From positions 58,661 to 122,660 of the forward strand of contig NZ_VIGC02000018.1 of the NCBI RefSeq assembly GCF_006569185.2: 64,000 bases of DNA, read 5' to 3'. Made by a program: the position numbers and the translations under genes. Position 1 is the first letter of the stretch. Every line of letters begins with the position of its first letter. Of the stretch, positions 45,709 to 59,798 are shown one piece after another. A model generated the notes under the pieces. It did not search any database and had not been told where the DNA came from. It worked only from the letters and a program-made list of their open reading frames with translations. This stretch comes from Litorilinea aerophila. GTDB lineage: Bacteria; Chloroflexota; Anaerolineae; Caldilineales; Caldilineaceae.

Positions 45709-47076
45709 ATGAGGTATTTGCGCGCCTGGTGGGACATTCCCCTCATCGTCGACCTGCTGCTGCTGGGGCTGGCAATGCCTTCCCTCTACTTTCCGGCCCG
45801 CTTTCCACCGTGGACCATTCCCTTGAGCCTGGTTTTCTTGGCTCTGGGATGGCTCTGGCGACGATGGCGGCTGGGCCTGTGGTGCCGCTCCACGCCGGCC
45901 GATTGGCCGCTCTTTTTTTTATTGGGTCTCATGCTGCCCATCTCCCTGTGGGCCGCGCCCGAACCTTTGCGGATGGCGCACTCCATTCCCCGGGCCTACA
46001 TTTTGCTCTGGAATTTTTGCCTCTTCGCCGCGGTGGTGGCCCACGGAAGCCGCGACATGCGTCTCTATCGGGCTGTCGCAGCCGGCTTCTTCCTGGCCGC
46101 CACGGGGATCGCCCTGGCGGCGCCCCTGGGCATGAACTGGCTGTACAAGTTCGCCTTGCTTCAGCCTGTGCTGAGCCGCATTCCGGGGCCGCTGGTGGGC
46201 GTCTTCCAGGGGGCGGAGAGCGGGTTCCACCCCAACCAGGTAGCCGGCACGCTGCTCCACGCCCTGCCGCTGATGCTGGCTCTCAGCGTCGCCCAGGTGT
46301 GGGGCGCCCTGGGTAACCGGGGACAACGCACCTGGAGTCACAGGGCGCTGCGGGCGCTTTTTCTCCTCTGTACGGGGATTGTGCTGGGGGTATTGGTGCT
46401 CACCCAGTCCCGCTCTGGCCTACTGGGGCTGACGGTGGGGGTGTTGACCATGGCGCTTTTGCCCTGGCGGTGGGGGCGCTGGGCGCTGGCCGGAGGAGTG
46501 GTGGCCCTGGTGCTGGCCTTCCCTTTCCTGCCCGCCAGCCTGGTGGACCTCATCAGCGATGCGCCCCCCGTGGAAGCCCTGGGCGGAACCAGCAGCCTGG
46601 GCTTCCGGCAGACGGTCTGGAGCGCCGCCATCACGGGCCTCCACGACTTTGCCTTCACTGGCATGGGGCTGGGTACCTTCCGGGAAGTGGTTTTCCTCCT
46701 CTATCCCATGCAGGGCATTTCCCCCACCTATGACCTGGGACACGCCCACAACTTTTTCATCCAGACCGGCCTGGACTTCGGCCTACCCGGGCTGGTTGCC
46801 CTGTTGGCCATCTATTTGCTCCTGGTGACCGGGCTGGTGGGAGTCTGGCGCCGGGCAGGTCAAGAGGCGGCGGAGCAGCGGGTGTGGGCGCTGGGGCTGT
46901 TAGGCTGCCTGCTGGCCCAGACCCTGTACAGCCAGTTGGATGCGGTGGCCATGGGTGCCAAGACCAATTTCCTCTGGTGGTGGATGGTGGCCCTGGGGCT
47001 GGCCCTCCAGATTCAGACCAGCACCCACATCCGACCGACGGCCGACCCCTCGAACGAGCTGGGCCAGCCGTCCTGA
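45709..47076 (+). CDS. O-antigen ligase/polymerase-like membrane protein (Wzy_C)
   Basis: This 455-residue protein has about 11-12 hydrophobic helices and one large loop (about 290-350) ending in YDLGHAHNFFIQTGLDFGLPG. That HxHNxxxxxxxxxGxxG motif is the hallmark of the Wzy_C/WaaL family. TQSRSGLLGLTVGVL in the preceding helix is also typical. Members join or polymerise lipid-linked oligosaccharides on the outer face of the membrane. It lies next to the GDP-rhamnose genes, supporting a surface glycan role. ATG 45709 is used; the frame upstream to 45664 carries no membrane start. The gene ends 22 nt before the convergent gmd gene. Confidence 0.87.
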   Translation: MRYLRAWWDIPLIVDLLLLGLAMPSLYFPARFPPWTIPLSLVFLALGWLWRRWRLGLWCRSTPADWPLFFLLGLMLPISLWAAPEPLRMAHSIPRAYILLWNFCLFAAVVAHGSRDMRLYRAVAAGFFLAATGIALAAPLGMNWLYKFALLQPVLSRIPGPLVGVFQGAESGFHPNQVAGTLLHALPLMLALSVAQVWGALGNRGQRTWSHRALRALFLLCTGIVLGVLVLTQSRSGLLGLTVGVLTMALLPWRWGRWALAGGVVALVLAFPFLPASLVDLISDAPPVEALGGTSSLGFRQTVWSAAITGLHDFAFTGMGLGTFREVVFLLYPMQGISPTYDLGHAHNFFIQTGLDFGLPGLVALLAIYLLLVTGLVGVWRRAGQEAAEQRVWALGLLGCLLAQTLYSQLDAVAMGAKTNFLWWWMVALGLALQIQTSTHIRPTADPSNELGQPS

Positions 47077-47097
47077 CGCGACCAGATGGGCCCGTTC

Positions 47098-48126
47098 CTA
47101 CCGGGCGTCCGGCTGTTTCTGAATCTCCTGCTGCTGGATCTCCTGCTGTTGGGGTGGATAGCCGTTGGCCTTCTGCAACGCGGCCAGGTCGGCATCCACC
47201 ATGAGGCGCACCAGCTGTTTGAAATCCACGGTGGGCTCCCAGCCCAGCCGCTTGCCGGCCTTGCTGGCATCGCCCACCAGGAGGTCCACCTCAGCCGGGC
47301 GATAGAACTTGGGATCCTGCACCACGTATTCCCGCCAGTCCAGGTCCACGTAGCTGAACGCCTCTTCCACGAATTCTCGCACACTATGGGTCTCGCCGGT
47401 GGCCAGGACGTAGTCGTCGGGCTCGTCCTGTTGCAACATGAGCCACATGCCCCGCACATAGTCGGCGGCGTAACCCCAATCCCGCCGGGCCTCCAGATTG
47501 CCCAGGCGCAGCTCGTTGGCCAGGCCCAGCTTGATACGGGCCACGCCATGGGTGATCTTGTGGGTGACGAATTCCAGGCCTCGGCGGGGGCTTTCGTGGT
47601 TGAACAGGATACCGGAACAGCCAAAGATCCCGTAGCTCTCCCGGTAGTTGACTGTGATCCAATGGCCGTAGACCTTGGCCACGCCGTAGGGACTGCGGGG
47701 ATGGAAGGGGGTGGTCTCCCGCTGGGGCACCTCTACCACCTTGCCGAACATTTCGCTGCTGCTGGCCTGATAGAAGCGGATCTTGGGATCCACGATGCGG
47801 ATGGCCTCCAGCATGCGGGTGACGCCCAGGGCCGTGAATTCGCCGGTCAACACCGGCTGGGTGAAGCTGGTGGGCACGAAGCTCTGGGCGGCCAGGTTGT
47901 AGACTTCCTGCGGTCGATACTCCTGGAGGATCCCGATCAGGCTCATCTGGTCCAACAGGTCACCCTGGACGATCTCGAGCTGGTCCTGGATGTGTTTGAT
48001 GCGGTCAAAGTTGATGGTGCTGGTCCGACGGACCATGCCGATGACCCGGTATCCTTTTTCCAGCAGAAACTCGGCCAGATAGCTACCATCCTGACCGGTG
48101 ACGCCGGTAATCAATGCGGTACGCAT
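47098..48126 (-). CDS. gmd: GDP-mannose 4,6-dehydratase
   Basis: This 342-residue extended SDR enzyme converts GDP-mannose to GDP-4-keto-6-deoxy-mannose. Motifs are [20 protein letters not shown] (NADP loop), [30 protein letters not shown], the catalytic [26 protein letters not shown] (YxxxK), and [17 protein letters not shown]. The final part [20 protein letters not shown] is diagnostic for Gmd. A strong ribosome site (GAGGAG, 9 nt) precedes ATG 48126. It follows the rmd gene by 64 nt on the same strand, together giving GDP-D-rhamnose. A Gln-rich tail ends the protein. Confidence 0.96.
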   Translation of the reverse strand: MRTALITGVTGQDGSYLAEFLLEKGYRVIGMVRRTSTINFDRIKHIQDQLEIVQGDLLDQMSLIGILQEYRPQEVYNLAAQSFVPTSFTQPVLTGEFTALGVTRMLEAIRIVDPKIRFYQASSSEMFGKVVEVPQRETTPFHPRSPYGVAKVYGHWITVNYRESYGIFGCSGILFNHESPRRGLEFVTHKITHGVARIKLGLANELRLGNLEARRDWGYAADYVRGMWLMLQQDEPDDYVLATGETHSVREFVEEAFSYVDLDWREYVVQDPKFYRPAEVDLLVGDASKAGKRLGWEPTVDFKQLVRLMVDADLAALQKANGYPPQQQEIQQQEIQKQPDAR

Positions 48127-48190
48127 TTTTCTTCACTCCTCTGAATCATTCCCGTCTCGACAGAAAACAGCTGCCCGTTTGGCAGCAGAG

Positions 48191-49237
48191 TCATTCCTCA
48201 AAATCGCGGGCGGAGATGGACGTAGGCCTGCCCGCGGGCCCGCCCGTGGGATCCCGGCGTAGCTGTTCCCGCCAGCTATCCAGCAGATCCCGCAACGAAT
48301 CCTGTAAGGTGACCCGGGGTTGCCAGCCGGTGGCGGCCACCAGGCGCCGGTTATCACAGACGCTGATGGGCACATCGCTGGGGCGTAGACGGGTGGGATC
48401 CTGGGTCACCGACACCTGGGCAGGGGTCAACTGAAGCAGGGTATCCAGCAGCCAGCGCACAGGGCGGGCTTCCCCCCGCCCGATGTTGTAGACCTGGCCG
48501 GGCTCACCCCGGTTGATGACCAGCCAGTAGGCGCGGACCACATCCCGCACATCGGTGAAATCCCGCTGAGCCTCCAGGTTGCCCACCGCCACCACCGGTT
48601 CCCGCAGGCCCGCTTCAATTTCAGCAATCTGCCGGGCGAAGGCGCTGGCCACAAAATCGTCCGACTGACCCGGGCCAATATGGTTGAAACTTCTGGCTCG
48701 AATGGTGGGGATCCGGTGGCTGTTCCAATACTGCAGGCCCATCATGTCCTGGGCTACTTTGCTGACGCCGTAGGGGCTATTGGGGCGGAAGGGCGTCTCT
48801 TCATCGATGGGCAGATCCTCGGGCTGGACCAGGCCGTAGACTTCATTGGAAGTGACGATGAGGGTGCGGCAGTCCGGCGCCCAACGCCGCACCGCCTCCA
48901 GAAGGTTGAGCTGGCAGTGGATGTTCAGCTCGTAGGTGGTCCACGGCTGGGCCCAGCTCCCCCCCACGTCGCTCCAGGCAGCCAGGTGCAGGATCCGATC
49001 CGGCTGAACCTGCTGAATGAGCTCGCTCACCCACAGGGCGTTGCGCAGATCTCCCCGATGCAGGTGCAGGGCGCTGCGCAGATGCTGGATGCGCCGGTCG
49101 TGACGGTGGATGACGCCATGGATCTCCAGCGCCTCACCTGGCGGCAGAACGTCCGCCGTAGCCTGTGGCTCCCGCAGCAAATATTCGGCCAGGTGGCTGC
49201 CGGCAAACCCGGCGATCCCCGTCAACAAGACGCGCAC
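48191..49237 (-). CDS. rmd: GDP-6-deoxy-D-lyxo-4-hexulose reductase-like epimerase
   Basis: This 348-residue extended SDR protein has LLTGIAGFAGSHLAEYLL, LHLAAWSDVGGSWAQPWTTY, VTSNEVYGLVQPEDLP, SPYGVSKVAQDMMG and the motif RSFNHIGPGQSDDFVASAFA typical of Rmd. Rmd reduces the 4-keto group of the Gmd product to GDP-D-rhamnose. The start is GTG 49237, just before the first strand (VRVLLTGIAGF), with AAAGGAG upstream. The frame open to 49387 has no conservation. Some related enzymes are dTDP- or UDP-sugar epimerases, so the sugar assignment rests on the adjacent gmd gene. A promoter lies at 49358-49387. Confidence 0.85.
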   Translation of the reverse strand: MRVLLTGIAGFAGSHLAEYLLREPQATADVLPPGEALEIHGVIHRHDRRIQHLRSALHLHRGDLRNALWVSELIQQVQPDRILHLAAWSDVGGSWAQPWTTYELNIHCQLNLLEAVRRWAPDCRTLIVTSNEVYGLVQPEDLPIDEETPFRPNSPYGVSKVAQDMMGLQYWNSHRIPTIRARSFNHIGPGQSDDFVASAFARQIAEIEAGLREPVVAVGNLEAQRDFTDVRDVVRAYWLVINRGEPGQVYNIGRGEARPVRWLLDTLLQLTPAQVSVTQDPTRLRPSDVPISVCDNRRLVAATGWQPRVTLQDSLRDLLDSWREQLRRDPTGGPAGRPTSISARDFEE

Positions 49238-49357
49238 TGTCTTTCCACGCTCCTTTCGTCTCCCGCTCGTCCATCGCCCGGCCCTCCCTCTCTCCCACCC
49301 TCGATTCCATCGCCAGGCAGGAAGTCCCGCACCATCCGGGTTGGGATGACAGGGGCT

Positions 49358-49387
49358 AGTATAGACCATCGGGCAGAGAGGGAACAA
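49358..49387 (-). promoter_or_regulatory. Sigma-70-type promoter for rmd-gmd
   Basis: On the minus strand TTGTTC (49382-49387) and TATACT (49358-49363) are 18 nt apart. The start would be near 49351, leaving a leader of about 114 nt before GTG 49237. Confidence 0.55.
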
Positions 49388-49511
49388 AGTGGCGGGTGAG
49401 TCAAATGGACTTCAAACAATGTACAAACAGTTCATTAGTGCCTTTCTGACGCCACTGTGCCATAGTAGTAGCACCAGAGACGAGGGTTTCAGCAAGACAG
49501 GAGTAGCCACC

Positions 49512-49832
49512 ATGGTCCGAGTAGGGCATGGCGCAAGCGATTTAGCCACGGCGTGGCGGGTGCGGGACGCCCTGGCGGCCCACCCCTTGCTGGGAGGCGC
49601 CACGGCCCAGATCCAGATTGTGGCCAGCCGTGACAGCATTACCCTGGAGGGGTGGGCTGTGGATGAACGGGTACGAGCCCTGGCTGTCCAGCTTGCCCTG
49701 CGCGCGGCAGGCCGTCGCCCGGTCTATCCACATCTGCGCATTGGCCGCGCCCACGATGGGCGCCCGACCAACGGGCAGTCGCCCACAGGCGTAGCCGGCC
49801 AGGCTGCCCGCTCCTGGCCGGGTGAACGCTAA
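49512..49832 (+). CDS. Small BON-domain protein
   Basis: This 106-residue protein has one BON-like module: TAWRVRDALAAHPLLGG, then AQIQIVASRDSITLEGWAVDERVRALAVQLALRAAG. BON domains bind membranes or other envelope components and often occur in stress-related proteins such as OsmY. No signal peptide is present, so it is probably cytoplasmic. The tail is Gly/Ser-rich. ATG 49512 follows AGGAG at good spacing. An Hsp20 gene lies 182 nt downstream on the same strand, which fits a stress setting. Confidence 0.7.
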   Translation: MVRVGHGASDLATAWRVRDALAAHPLLGGATAQIQIVASRDSITLEGWAVDERVRALAVQLALRAAGRRPVYPHLRIGRAHDGRPTNGQSPTGVAGQAARSWPGER

Positions 49833-49900
49833 CGAAATTTTAGCGCAGTTCTGACTGAACGATAACGGAATGCATGCGCCCATCTAACGTTGACGGCTTA

Positions 49901-49958
49901 GCGTTTTAGGCAAAACGCATGCAATGAAATACCTGTCATATGCATCAGTGTCTGACAC
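49901..49958. promoter_or_regulatory. Two short palindromes upstream of hsp20
   Basis: GCGTTTT (49901-49907) and AAAACGC (49912-49918) form a perfect 7-bp dyad around 4 nt. GTGTC-T-GACAC (49948-49958) is a second perfect dyad. Neither is a CIRCE element. They may be operators for the Hsp20 gene or small structured leader elements. Confidence 0.4.
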
Positions 49959-50014
49959 AAATTTCCGACATTGATTTCTGACTCAGATGCTGGCACAGAA
50001 AGGAGGGATGAGTC

Positions 50015-50488
50015 ATGCGGAGCACCATCTACGACAGCATGGTTCGTGACTTCGCGACCCTGGCTGACACCATGAACCGTCTGTTCGAGTGGCGCATGAT
50101 GCCCTACAACTACGAGCGCAATGGTGGCAGCACCGGCGAGAGCGCCGTTCAGGGTCGGACTGTCTGGCTGCCGCTGGATGTCTGGGCCACCGATGACGCC
50201 TTCCACATCCAGGCCTACGTGCCCGGTATCCGGCCGGAGGACGTGGAGATCACCTGGAACAACGACGAGCTGATCATCCGGGGCCAGTTCCCGCCTCGCC
50301 AGGAAGGGGACCGGATCGAGTACTATAAACAGGAGCTCTTCCACGGGGCCTTCGAGCGGCGGCTGGGCTTCAACCTGCCTGTGGATGCGGAGCACATCGA
50401 GGCGACCTTTGAAAATGGCCTGTTGACCTTGACCGTGCCCAAGGCGGAATCCATCCGGCCCAAGCAGATCAAGGTGCAGGCCCGGTAA
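50015..50488 (+). CDS. Small heat shock protein, Hsp20/alpha-crystallin family
   Basis: This 157-residue chaperone has the alpha-crystallin domain from about residue 48. Typical segments are LPLDVWATDDAFHIQAYVPG, IRPEDVEITWNNDELIIRGQ, ELFHGAFERRLGFNLPVDAE and IEATFENGLLTLTVPKAES. The last, GLLTLTVPK, is the family signature near the end. The N-terminal arm (about 1-45) is Met/Arg/Tyr-rich, as expected for oligomer contacts, and the short C-terminal tail (IRPKQIKVQAR) contains the IxI-like anchor. It holds unfolded proteins without ATP. A strong ribosome site (AAGGAGG) precedes ATG 50015, and a strong terminator follows, so it is probably a single transcription unit. Confidence 0.95.
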   Translation: MRSTIYDSMVRDFATLADTMNRLFEWRMMPYNYERNGGSTGESAVQGRTVWLPLDVWATDDAFHIQAYVPGIRPEDVEITWNNDELIIRGQFPPRQEGDRIEYYKQELFHGAFERRLGFNLPVDAEHIEATFENGLLTLTVPKAESIRPKQIKVQAR

Positions 50489-50534
50489 ACCCAAACCCGA
50501 TTTCTTTGCCCCATAGTCCATCCTCCTTTGGCGT

Positions 50535-50565
50535 GAGCCCTCCAGGCGTTGTACCTGGAGGGCTC
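50535..50565 (+). terminator. Terminator after hsp20
   Basis: GAGCCCTCCAGG (50535-50546) and CCTGGAGGGCTC (50554-50565) form a perfect 12-bp stem with a 7-nt loop, followed by a short T-containing stretch (CTGATTTTCT). Confidence 0.75.
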
Positions 50566-50648
50566 CTGATTTTCTGGCCGGGCGGATGGGGCGCCATGGA
50601 AAATGGGATGACCCTCATGGAACTTTCATGACCACTTTTGCATTCTCG

Positions 50649-50657
50649 TGGTAAAAT
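50649..50657 (+). promoter_or_regulatory. Extended -10 promoter for secA
   Basis: TAAAAT (50652-50657) is preceded by TGG, giving an extended -10 element without a clear -35 box. The expected start near 50664 coincides with a remnant of repeat family A (ACAGTTTGCCGCAAATAC, 50662-50679). Confidence 0.4.
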
Positions 50658-50716
50658 GTAAACAGTTTGCCGCAAATACGGCCAGGAAGCACTGGTTTGA
50701 ACGATAAGGGAATGAC

Positions 50717-53665
<2,949 letters not shown>

Positions 53666-53667
53666 CC

Positions 53668-54594
53668 ATGGCAGTACTCATGTTAGGCGCCCACATGTCC
53701 ATCGCCGGCGGCGTCAGCCAGGCGCTGGATCGGGCCGCTTCCATCGGCAGCAACGCAGTCCAGGTCTTCACCAAGAACAACCGCCAGTGGAACGGCCCGC
53801 CTGTGGACGAGGCAGACGTGGCCCGCTGGCACGAGCAGATGGCCGCCCAGGGCATCCAATACGCGGTCAGCCACGCCAGCTATCTAATCAACCTGGCCAG
53901 CCCCAAGGATCCCCTGTGGGAGAAGAGCCTGCGGGCCCACAAGGACGAACTTCAGCGGGCCCATGCCTACGCCATCCCCCACGTGGTGTTGCATCCCGGC
54001 GCCCACACCGGCAGCGGCGAGAAAGCAGGCATCGCCCGCATCGCCGCAGCCCTCAACCGCATCCACCGGGAGACGCCTGAATGTGCCGACACCCTCACCC
54101 TGCTGGAGCTGATGGCCGGGCAGGGTAGCACCCTGGGCAAGTCCTTTGCCGAGCTACGGGCCATCATGGAACTGTTGGCAGAGCCAGGCCGGGTGGGAAT
54201 CTGCGTGGACACCTGCCATGCCTTTGCGGCCGGCTACGACCTGCGCACGCCCGAGGGCTACGAGGCCATGCTGGCCGAGATGGAGCAGGAGGTGGGGCTG
54301 GATGCGCTCAAGTGCTGGCACTTCAACGACAGCAAGGGGAAGCTGGGCAGCCACGTGGATCGACACACCCACATCGGCGAAGGGGAGATCGGCGAGGCGG
54401 GCTTCGCCCACATCCTCAACGATCCCCGCTGGGACGGAATCGCCATGTTGCTGGAGACACCCAAAGGGGACGATCTGGCGGAGGATGTGATGAACCTGCG
54501 CCGGCTCTGTGCCCTGGTGGCCGATCCGTCCCGCATTCCGCCAGGGTTACGGGATGGCCACGAAACGGGTCAGGAAGCGGGCGGACCTCCATGA
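53668..54594 (+). CDS. nfo: Deoxyribonuclease IV (endonuclease IV)
   Basis: This 308-residue TIM-barrel AP endonuclease cuts DNA 5' to abasic sites in base excision repair. It has LGAHMSIAGGVSQALDRAASIG, AVQVFTKNNRQW, VVLHPGAHTGSG, LLELMAGQGSTLG, GICVDTCHAFAAGYDLR, CWHFNDSKGKLGSHVDRHTHIGEGEIG and MLLETPKG. The histidines, aspartates and glutamates in these stretches bind three zinc ions. ATG 53668 lies 2 nt after the secA stop, so it is read from the same message. The frame open to 53575 is inside secA. A hairpin overlaps its last codons. Confidence 0.96.
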   Translation: MAVLMLGAHMSIAGGVSQALDRAASIGSNAVQVFTKNNRQWNGPPVDEADVARWHEQMAAQGIQYAVSHASYLINLASPKDPLWEKSLRAHKDELQRAHAYAIPHVVLHPGAHTGSGEKAGIARIAAALNRIHRETPECADTLTLLELMAGQGSTLGKSFAELRAIMELLAEPGRVGICVDTCHAFAAGYDLRTPEGYEAMLAEMEQEVGLDALKCWHFNDSKGKLGSHVDRHTHIGEGEIGEAGFAHILNDPRWDGIAMLLETPKGDDLAEDVMNLRRLCALVADPSRIPPGLRDGHETGQEAGGPP

Positions 54595-54602
54595 GGTCCG
54601 CC
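54580..54602. terminator. Hairpin terminator between convergent nfo and radical SAM genes
   Basis: GGCGGACCTC (54580-54589) and GAGGTCCGCC (54593-54602) form a 10-bp stem with a 3-nt loop. The left arm lies inside the last codons of nfo. Confidence 0.65.
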
Positions 54603-54623
54603 TGAAACTTGGATGGGGATTGA

Positions 54624-55703
54624 TTACTTGACCACGTCGGCCAGCACTTTGGTCACCGTGGGAGGATGGAGGAGCATGTTGGCATAGTTGGCATTGGCCA
54701 TGGGGCAGGCGCACTCTTTGCGCTTGATGCTCCCCCGCAGCGCTTCCATGGCCTGGCTGCGCCAGATGGGCGTGATGTCGTAGTCGTGTTCCCGCAGGTT
54801 GCCCACGGCCTCGGCGCGGATGCAGCAACTCCACAGGTCGCCGTTGGGGGCGATGTGGGCGCTGGCCCAGCCTGCGTAGCAGGGGATCACCTGATCCCGT
54901 TCCCGCAGCACCCGTTTGGCCAGCTGGTAGTACTGGGCCCGAAAGGCCTGGGTGAAGCGGGCGATACCCCGGGCCGGCGCCTGCCGGGCCTGCTGGCTCA
55001 GAAAATCGGCGATCTCGTCGTAGTCGTCCGGCCGGGGGGTGATGCCCCAGCCTACCGTGTCCAGCTCCACCCGTTCCTCAGCCACCTCAGTGATGTAGCT
55101 GTCGGGCTCCAGCGGCTGAAGCCCCGCGTAAATTTCCTTGAAGCGGTGGACGTTGAAGCGGCTGATCACCGTGTGCACCGTCAGCACCAGATTTTTGTGC
55201 TGTTGCTGCAGCGCCTTGAGCTGGCGCCAGGTTTCCATGGCCAGCTCCCAGTTCCCCTCCACGCCCCGGATGTCATCGTGCTCCTCGCCCACGCCGTCCA
55301 GGCTCAGGTTGATGCCGATGCTGGACTTGGGACATTCCCGGCAGATGCGGTCCACCATGGTGAGCACCCGCTCGGTCAGCATGCCGTTGGTGGGGATGGT
55401 GATCACTTCGGGCCGGCAGTGTCGGTAGGCACGGACCACCAGCTCGTCCAGATCCTTGCGCAGGAAGGGCTCGCCGCCGGTGAAGGTCATGTAGAAGGGC
55501 GCGCGGCCCAGGTGGGCGAAAACCCGCTCCCACTCGTCGACGGTCAGGTCGTCGTTGGGCTTCCGCCAGACATCACAGGTGCGGCACTTGCTGTTGCAGC
55601 GGAAGCTGACGCTGATCACCACCGAGAAGGGCTTGACCTTAGGCCACCCAAAGGCACGAAAGGCCCAATAGAGGGGCAACTTCGGCAATAGTCCCAACAT
55701 CAT
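54624..55703 (-). CDS. Radical SAM protein with C-terminal Cys-rich (SPASM-like) region
   Basis: This 359-residue radical SAM enzyme has the [4Fe-4S] motif [13 protein letters not shown] (C36, C40, C43). [20 protein letters not shown] and [12 protein letters not shown] complete the SAM-binding half, and [18 protein letters not shown] is typical of the MoaA/SPASM branch. A later segment ([24 protein letters not shown], then KRKECACPM) carries enough cysteines for an auxiliary cluster. The substrate is unknown. It is the third gene of a leftward run after two B12-binding radical SAM genes, 6 nt behind the second; the three may act in one pathway. Its start is an ATGATG pair. Confidence 0.85.
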   Translation of the reverse strand: MMLGLLPKLPLYWAFRAFGWPKVKPFSVVISVSFRCNSKCRTCDVWRKPNDDLTVDEWERVFAHLGRAPFYMTFTGGEPFLRKDLDELVVRAYRHCRPEVITIPTNGMLTERVLTMVDRICRECPKSSIGINLSLDGVGEEHDDIRGVEGNWELAMETWRQLKALQQQHKNLVLTVHTVISRFNVHRFKEIYAGLQPLEPDSYITEVAEERVELDTVGWGITPRPDDYDEIADFLSQQARQAPARGIARFTQAFRAQYYQLAKRVLRERDQVIPCYAGWASAHIAPNGDLWSCCIRAEAVGNLREHDYDITPIWRSQAMEALRGSIKRKECACPMANANYANMLLHPPTVTKVLADVVK

Positions 55704-55709
55704 GGGGTG

Positions 55710-57182
<1,473 letters not shown>

Positions 57183-57295
57183 AAAAAACCTCGAAGGTGA
57201 AAAGGTGAATTCGTGATGCGTAATGCGTAGAATATAAAAGACGAGAGTGCAGAATTTTCCTGCACTACGTTTTACACATTACTTACACATTACGC
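57183..57295 (-). other. Small intergenic region with repeats and a hairpin between radical SAM genes
   Basis: The sequence has direct copies of GATGCGTAATGCGTA-like units and of ACACATTAC, which are partly complementary (GCGTAATG / CATTACGC). A hairpin AGTGCAG (57247-57253) / CTGCACT (57261-57267) is also present. It may space or attenuate transcription between the two paralogues; no coding sequence is present. Confidence 0.4.
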
Positions 57296-58786
<1,491 letters not shown>

Positions 58787-58834
58787 AGTGATCCCTCCTC
58801 AATCAAGGGTACAGTATCGATAAGAACGCGTGGG

Positions 58835-58863
58835 ATTCTACCACGGCTTCCCCGATCGCCCAA
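58835..58863 (-). promoter_or_regulatory. Promoter of the radical SAM operon
   Basis: On the minus strand TTGGGC (58858-58863) and TAGAAT (58835-58840) are 17 nt apart. The start would be near 58828, about 42 nt before GTG 58786. Confidence 0.55.
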
Positions 58864-58868
58864 ATTAA

Positions 58869-58892
58869 TATGAAACGCTTGATAAAAATTAG
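58869..58892 (-). promoter_or_regulatory. Candidate operator, copy 2 (shared with the sufR-like promoter)
   Basis: On the minus strand CTAATTTTTATCA-N4-TTTCATA begins 5 nt upstream of the -35 box. The sufR-like promoter has CTAATATTTATCA-N4-TTTCATA at the same place. Both flank AT-rich DNA in an otherwise GC-rich region. Confidence 0.5.
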
Positions 58893-58907
58893 CGGCCCGG
58901 GTAGGCA

Positions 58908-59267
58908 TCAGTAGCTGCCCACCGACGGGTCGATCTCCCGGGCCCAGGCATCGATGCCGCCGGCCATGTTGTAGACCCGCTTCCAGCCCTGCTGGCGGAG
59001 CCAGGCTGCCACCTGAGCACTGCGCACGCCGTGGTGGCAAAAGACCACGATCTCCGCCTCCCGATCCAGGAGCGCCTCGGGCAGGGCATCCAACTGGCGC
59101 TCGGCCAGCTCGCTCAGGGGGACGGTCAGAATTTCGGCATCATCAATGCGGGCGGCGGTCCACTCCACCGGCTCCCGCACATCCAGCCATAAAAAAGGAA
59201 CGCCAGAACGGCGCTTTTCTGCCACTTCCTGGACGGTCAGTTCGGGTACACCAAAGGGATTGGGCAT
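58908..59267 (-). CDS. Single-domain rhodanese
   Basis: This 119-residue rhodanese-fold protein moves sulfane sulfur. The active-site loop is VVFCHHGVRSAQVA, with cysteine C77. FLWLDVREPVEWTAARIDDA and GWKRVYNMAGGIDAWAREI are typical. GlpE/ThiI-like single-domain rhodaneses of this length serve sulfur transfer, and its position beside Fe-S assembly genes fits such a role. A GTG three bases upstream (59270) is an alternative start; GGGAG precedes both. It is the gene following the Nfu C-domain gene on the same strand. Confidence 0.9.
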   Translation of the reverse strand: MPNPFGVPELTVQEVAEKRRSGVPFLWLDVREPVEWTAARIDDAEILTVPLSELAERQLDALPEALLDREAEIVVFCHHGVRSAQVAAWLRQQGWKRVYNMAGGIDAWAREIDPSVGSY

Positions 59268-59294
59268 CACAATCTCCCTCGAAGCGATGGAGTG

Positions 59295-59651
59295 TCAGGA
59301 GGATGGGTGGGGCGAGCGGTTGTAGAGCGCCGAGATGTCGATGTCGGTGATGGCATTCACGCCCTTAATCTCGGGAAAATGTTCCTTGAGCAACCGCTGA
59401 ATGCCCAGTTTCATGGTCAGCAGGCTGATGGGGCAGTCGATACAGGCCCCCAACATCTGAATGTGGGCAATGCCACTCTCGTCCACCCTCAAGAGCGCCA
59501 CATCCCCGCCGTCCATGTACAGGGTGGGGCGATAGGTATCCAGGACCGCCTGGATACGCGCTTCCAGGGAGTCTTCACGGTCGGAGGTGGACGGAAGTGT
59601 TGCCTCCTGGGATGCCGTACGCGCCGGCGATGCCTCTACAAAATCTGCCAT
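59295..59651 (-). CDS. Nfu-type iron-sulfur scaffold (C-terminal domain protein)
   Basis: This 118-residue protein has the Nfu C-terminal domain after a short acidic/Ser-rich start: IQAVLDTYRPTLYMDGGDVA, then LGACIDCPISLLTMKLGIQRLLKE. The CxxC in ACIDCPIS ligates an Fe-S cluster bridging two subunits. Nfu proteins carry clusters to target apoproteins. Its N-terminal partner domain is encoded separately at 17576. The start is not certain: ATG 59651 is used; GTG 59663 has the better ribosome site (AAGGAA) and GTG 59675 is also open. A repeat element lies just upstream. Confidence 0.92.
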   Translation of the reverse strand: MADFVEASPARTASQEATLPSTSDREDSLEARIQAVLDTYRPTLYMDGGDVALLRVDESGIAHIQMLGACIDCPISLLTMKLGIQRLLKEHFPEIKGVNAITDIDISALYNRSPHPSS

Positions 59652-59694
59652 GGTTCTGTTCACTGGTTCCTTCACCCATTTCCCTCCAGGCTTG

Positions 59695-59778
59695 AGTCAA
59701 TCCCGGCAGAAGCCCACAGATGGCTGCTGCCGGAAGTCATACAGCCGAATTTCTGGCGTGGTATTGACGCCAGACTGT
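59695..59778 (-). repeat. Dispersed repeat family A, copy 3 (diverged)
   Basis: On the minus strand it begins ACAGTCTGGCGTCAATACCA and ends CTTCTGCCGGGATTGACT, keeping the ends and the CAGAAATTCGGC part of copies 1 and 2. The middle is replaced. The GTCAAT/ATTGAC ends show compensating changes relative to GTAAAT/ATTTAC, which suggests that base pairing is kept. Confidence 0.6.
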
Positions 59779-59798
59779 GCTGAATCCTGGAAGGCCCG

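Noticed and set aside
49833..50014. CIRCE element before hsp20
   Set aside because: No TTAGCACTC-N9-GAGTGCTAA; only two shorter, different dyads are present.
57183..57295. Repeated ACACATTAC and TGCGTAATG units as a CRISPR-like array
   Set aside because: Only two imperfect units of each, without regular spacers or cas genes.
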